From positions 2,914,001-2,978,000 of the forward strand of contig CASHTG010000012.1 in assembly GCA_949357655.1 (NCBI GenBank): 64,000 bases of DNA. The letters run 5' to 3'. The position numbers and the translations under genes are program-made. Shown piece by piece: positions 60,133 through 64,000 of this stretch. The number at the start of each line of letters is the position of its first letter. Position 1 is the stretch's first letter. The notes under the pieces are model-generated. The model was not told where the DNA came from and ran no database searches. It saw nothing but the letters and a program-made list of their open reading frames with translations. This stretch comes from Parascedosporium putredinis. Its lineage: Eukaryota; Ascomycota; Sordariomycetes; Microascales; Microascaceae.

Positions 60133-60867
60133 TGTTCGGCAGCACCAGTATAAACCTGGTTTTGGAGAAGAAAAGTAGGACTAGGAGCAGTAGATAAATT
60201 TTGTACATGCATTCGTGAATAGCTATATGAGAATACAAGCCTTGGGTACCTTGAGCGTAGGACAAAGACGATTTCCGTGACTTAGCTCGTTGTTGAGGCC
60301 CAAACATAGGTTGATAGAGACTCGGTTAGGGACCAAGCCTCGCGTGATACCAGCGCGAGCTTCCATACTCTTGCGTAATAGGTAGGAAGCAGGTTTAGTC
60401 AGGGTAATATTATTTGATAGCACCATTCCCTTACTATCTATCCTGTCTTGGTGCTCTCGTTGGGAAGGCGTTCCTTTTAGAGGTAGCTGGAGGGGAGGGG
60501 AGCTTTCACCGTTCAAGGTGGGGGCCCATTGTAAAGCCCCACCACAGCTCTGTCCCTGAATTTTGCCCATGGTCTGTTGTTATCGATAAGACTGGGAGGT
60601 ATGAATACCACGTGACCCTATTTTTTTCCCTCCTTGCCTGGGCCGTCTCAATTGCTCACCAATCGTGAGCTTGGCCTTGCGTAGAGAACATCTGGTGCTC
60701 GACTGCAACTGGGTTGTTTCCACTGAATCTCGCCATTAACAACCGAATATCCGCCCGGCCCCCTTTTTCACGCATTTGGAACGCACTGGGACACTGGGAT
60801 CGGAACCTGGGGACACTGCCCCTTGCGATTTTCTGCTTTCACCGTTCTTGTCTCCAGATCCGCCATC
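60133..60867. other. Interval between AhpC/TSA-like gene and Prp2
   Basis: Same-strand spacer holding the 3' flank of the peroxiredoxin-like gene and the promoter of the helicase gene. A CCTTGCCT/CACGCATTTGG-containing stretch precedes the start. No supported gene. Confidence 0.55.
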
Positions 60868-63800
60868 ATGAGCTCCAAAAGTACGCGTTCGTCTCTATGG
60901 ACGATGACGCGATCGAACCGGAGCGCGTCGTCAAGAAGGATAAGAAGCCAAAGAGTCGACACAGGCGAACCTCAAGATCGCCGACACGGCCTTCCTCACA
61001 TCGAAAAAGGTCCAGGTCAAGGTCGCCAAAGAAGTCAACGTCGTCGAGGCGGCGGAGAAGAGATGACGATTACGAGGATCGGTGGGGCGACGAAGAATAC
61101 GTCTCAGAGGAGGCGGAAGAGGACGAAGCCCGTCACTCGCCGAAGCGGGCGAAAACGAGTCACCGAAACAACGATGACAATCACGACAACCAACGCGCAC
61201 CTCGGCAGCCTTCTCCCGAGGAAGAGGAGGAGCGGGAACGGCGAAAAGATATTGCAGAGCGAGATGCGCTCGCCGAGAGATTAAAGAAAAGGGACGACAA
61301 AGGGTCCAAAGCCGAGTCTAAGGAGGCAATCCGAAGACGGGAGGATGCGCTAGCCAGCATGTCGGATTTGCGCCTGATGTCGCGGCAAAAGTACCTTGAG
61401 AAGCGCAATCCCGAGCAGTTGGCGCTCTTGCGCAAACAAGTCGCCGAAGAGACGGAGGAGCTGGAGAGCGGGGTCAAGTTGACGAGAGAGGAAAAGGCCC
61501 AGTTCGCGCGCAACAGGGAGGTTCTGCGGCTTGCGGAGGAACTCGCACGTGTCGACGACCATACCGACGGCTACGTCATGCCCGAGGACTATATTACGGA
61601 GAAGGGCAAGATTGATAAGAAGAAGAAATCGGAGGCGCTCTACAAACGGTATGTTGACCGGGATGAGTACGGGCGCGAGAGATTTGTGACGGAGCATGAC
61701 GAGTGGGAACGGGACCAAGCGGCCAAAGCCAAGGCGCAGATCCAGAGACCCGAAATGGTCAATGACGGCAAGTATTCGTACGTCATGGACGAGGACCAAT
61801 ACATCAAATGGAATATCGACTCGCAGCTAGCGGGCGAGGGCAAGCTTTTGAGCAAGGAGCAGAGGTTCCTGGCCGCGCAGATCGACGCGGCGGAGCAGAA
61901 GGCAATGTCCATCCAGGAAACGAGAAAGAGTCTCCCCATATACCACTACCGCGACGATTTCCTAGCGGCGATGGAACAACACCAAATCCTCGTGATTGTG
62001 GGAGAGACGGGCAGCGGAAAGACAACCCAGCTACCACAGTACCTCCACGAGGCGGGCTACACGAAGGACGGTATGAAGGTTGGCTGCACGCAGCCCCGTC
62101 GAGTGGCGGCCATGAGCGTGGCGGCGCGTGTGGCCGAGGAAGTCGGGGTGAAGGTGGGCTACGAAGTTGGCTACTCGGTGCGTTTCGAGGACTGTACGAG
62201 CGACAAGACCGTGCTAAAGTACATGACGGACGGTATGCTCCTGCGAGAGTTCATGACGGAGCCTGACCTAGCGGGGTACTCGGCACTCATGATTGACGAG
62301 GCCCACGAACGCACCGTACACAGCGACATCCTCCTCGCGCTCGTCAAAGACTTGGCAAGGGAGCGTCCGGAGCTTAAGCTGCTTATCTCTTCGGCAACAA
62401 TGAATGCCCAAAAGTTTGCCGAGTACTTTGACGACGCTCCCATTTACAACATTCCAGGCCGACGGTACCCCGTGGACATCTTTTACGCGTCGCAGCCAGA
62501 GGCCAACTACCTCACGGCAGCCATCACGACCGTATTTCAAATCCACACCACGCAGGACAAGGGCGACATTTTGGTCTTCCTGACGGGTCAGGACGAGATC
62601 GAAGCGGCAGAGCAGCAACTGACGGACACGGCGCGCAAGTTGGGGAATCGAATCAAGGAGCTCATCATTTGCCCCATCTACGCCAACTTGCCGTCGGAGC
62701 TTCAGGCCAAGATTTTCGAGCCGACTCCGGAAGGGGCGAGAAAGGTGGTTCTGGCAACCAACATTGCGGAGACGAGTTTGACGATTGATGGCATCGTGTA
62801 CGTTATTGATCCGGGATTCGTGAAGGAAAACGTGTATAATCCGGCGACAGGCATGTCCAACCTCGTGGTGGTGCCGTGCTCCCGCGCCTCCGCTAACCAG
62901 CGGAGCGGTCGTGCGGGTCGTGTGGGCCCCGGCAAATGCTTCAGGCTATACACCAAGTACGCGTACATGAACGAGATGGACGAGTCCACGACGCCCGAGA
63001 TCCAGCGCACCAACCTGACGGGCGTAGTTTTGCAGCTTTCGGCGCTTGGTATCCAGGACTTGGTCAACTTCGACTTTCTGGACCCGCCGCCATTTGAATC
63101 GCTCATCTCGGCGCTGAACCTGCTATACGCCCTCCAGGCGTTCAACCACAAAGGAGAGTTGACCAAGGTGGGGCGGCAGATGGCTGAGTTCCCAACGGAC
63201 CCCATGCTTGCCAAAGCCATCTTGGCGGCGGACAAAGAGGGTTGCGTGCAGGAGGTGCTGTCGATTGTGTCGATGCTCGCGGAGGCGTCGGCACTCTTTT
63301 TCCGACCCAAGGATAAGAAGATCCACGCGGATAGCGCGCGAGCGCGATTTACGGTCAAGGACGGCGGGGACCACCTCACGCTCCTCAACATCTGGAACCA
63401 GTGGCTAGAGAGTGACTTCTCGCCCATCTGGTCACGGGAGAACTTTTGCAGCAGAGATCGCTGACACGGGCGCGCGACGTGCGCGACCAGCTGGCGCAGC
63501 TCTGCGACCGGGTGGAGGTGACGCTCTCGTCGTGCGGGGAGAACGACCAGATGCCAATCAAACGGGCGCTGACAGCAGGCTTCTTCCCCAACGCAGCGCG
63601 CATGCAGCGCGGGGGCGACGGGTACCGGACGGTCAAGACCAACACGACGGTATGGGTACACCCGAGCTCCGTGGTGGCGGGCATGGACCCGCCGCCCCGG
63701 ATGGTTATCTACTTTGAGCTGGTGCAGACAACCAAGGAATACATGCGGAGCTGTCTTCCGATCGAGGCTAAGTGGTTGGCGGAGCTGGCGCCACATTTCC

Positions 63801-63871
63801 ACAAGAAGAAGGACGTGGAGGCGCTGGAGGAGAAGAGGATGAAGAGTGGTCGGCACGTGGCGAGGGATTAA
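60868..63871 (+). CDS. PRP2: Prp2/DHX16-type DEAH-box splicing helicase
   Basis: ATP-dependent DEAH/RHA helicase that remodels the activated spliceosome before the first splicing step, with an N-terminal Arg/Ser/Lys-rich region (SRHRRTSRSPTRPSSHRKRS) as expected of a nuclear splicing factor. Helicase motifs: GETGSGKTTQLPQ (I), TQPRRVAAMS (Ia), TDGMLLREF (Ib), DEAHERT (II), SSATMNA (III), VFLTGQDEIEAAE (IV), TNIAETSLTIDGI (V) and QRSGRAGRVGPGKCF (VI). These are followed by winged-helix, ratchet and OB-fold domains ending with the family hallmark YFELVQTTKEYMR and PHFHKKKDVEALEE. No intron is visible. Two frame breaks: AAAA 60877-60880 just after the start and TTTT 63444-63447 near the OB-fold; each needs one base, giving 1001 residues. 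The start (ATG 60868, MSSKK) follows from the first repair. Prp2 is preferred over Prp16/Prp22 from overall similarity, not certain. Confidence 0.9.
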
Positions 63872-64000
63872 GTCGGGAAAATGGGGAGGGATGGGAAGGA
63901 TATTACACCCTTTGTCCTTCCATTACCCTCCTCCCCTCTTCGATGAGGCTAGCCCACTCTCTTTGGAGATGGGAACGGGATCTGAAGCTCAGGCTTTTGT

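Noticed and set aside
1..64000. A secondary-metabolite or defence gene cluster
   Set aside because: No polyketide synthase, NRPS, terpene cyclase, P450 group or NLR-type gene is present; the transporter, oxidase and BCAT are spread among housekeeping genes.

Overview
The window looks like nuclear DNA of a filamentous ascomycete (Pezizomycotina, probably Sordariomycetes; the class is an inference). The coding sequence is GC-rich. Introns are short (60-190 nt) with GTRNGT donors, CTAAC/CTGAC-type branch sites and YAG acceptors. Recognisable genes are conserved eukaryotic housekeeping genes separated by long gene-poor intervals. I see no rRNA, tRNA, transposon, CRISPR array, secondary-metabolite cluster or viral sequence that I can support.

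Layout: Ubp3/USP10-like deubiquitinase N-terminus (minus, runs off the left edge to 1379); Sae2/Ctp1/CtIP DNA-end resection factor (minus, 2629-4857); a 6.6 kb gene-poor stretch; Gis2/CNBP zinc-knuckle protein (plus, 11443-13034); cytochrome b5-acyl-CoA dehydrogenase fusion (minus, 13731-15454); flavin amine/polyamine oxidase (plus, 17802-19644); autophagy lipid-transfer protein Atg2 (plus, 21713-28295); branched-chain aminotransferase (minus, 29376-30701); ethanolamine-phosphate cytidylyltransferase (minus, 33558-35370); MFS transporter (minus, 36194-37975); a 5.5 kb gene-poor stretch; a protein I do not recognise (plus, 43436-44836); Rae1/Gle2 mRNA-export WD40 protein (plus, 46978-48187); a small unrecognised protein (minus, 49176-49864); GT8 glycosyltransferase (minus, 52627-53727); a coiled-coil protein with an internal amber codon (minus, 54912-55860); AhpC/TSA peroxiredoxin-like protein (plus, 59038-60132); Prp2/DHX16 spliceosomal DEAH helicase (plus, 60868-63871). 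These genes serve unrelated pathways (DNA repair, autophagy, splicing, mRNA export, lipid and amino-acid metabolism) and do not form a functional cluster.

The most important observation concerns the sequence itself. About 36 frame breaks interrupt twelve otherwise normal genes. All but two fall in or next to a run of three to six identical bases (the exceptions are a GG pair and a single C in Atg2). Nearly all are repaired by adding one base, a few by adding two (or removing one). After repair every gene with a determinable start and stop has a length that is a multiple of three, intron phases match and family motifs become continuous. This points to systematic undercalling of homopolymers in the assembly, not to pseudogenes or programmed frameshifting. 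Two genes (GT8 and Rae1) carry compensating pairs that leave the frame open but make a stretch of protein wrong. Gene coordinates below include these breaks; stated protein lengths assume they are repaired.

I did not find a convincing new biological system. The items best worth a second look are the unrecognised gene at 43436-44836, the small protein at 49176-49864, the coiled-coil gene with an internal TAG, and the frame-error pattern.
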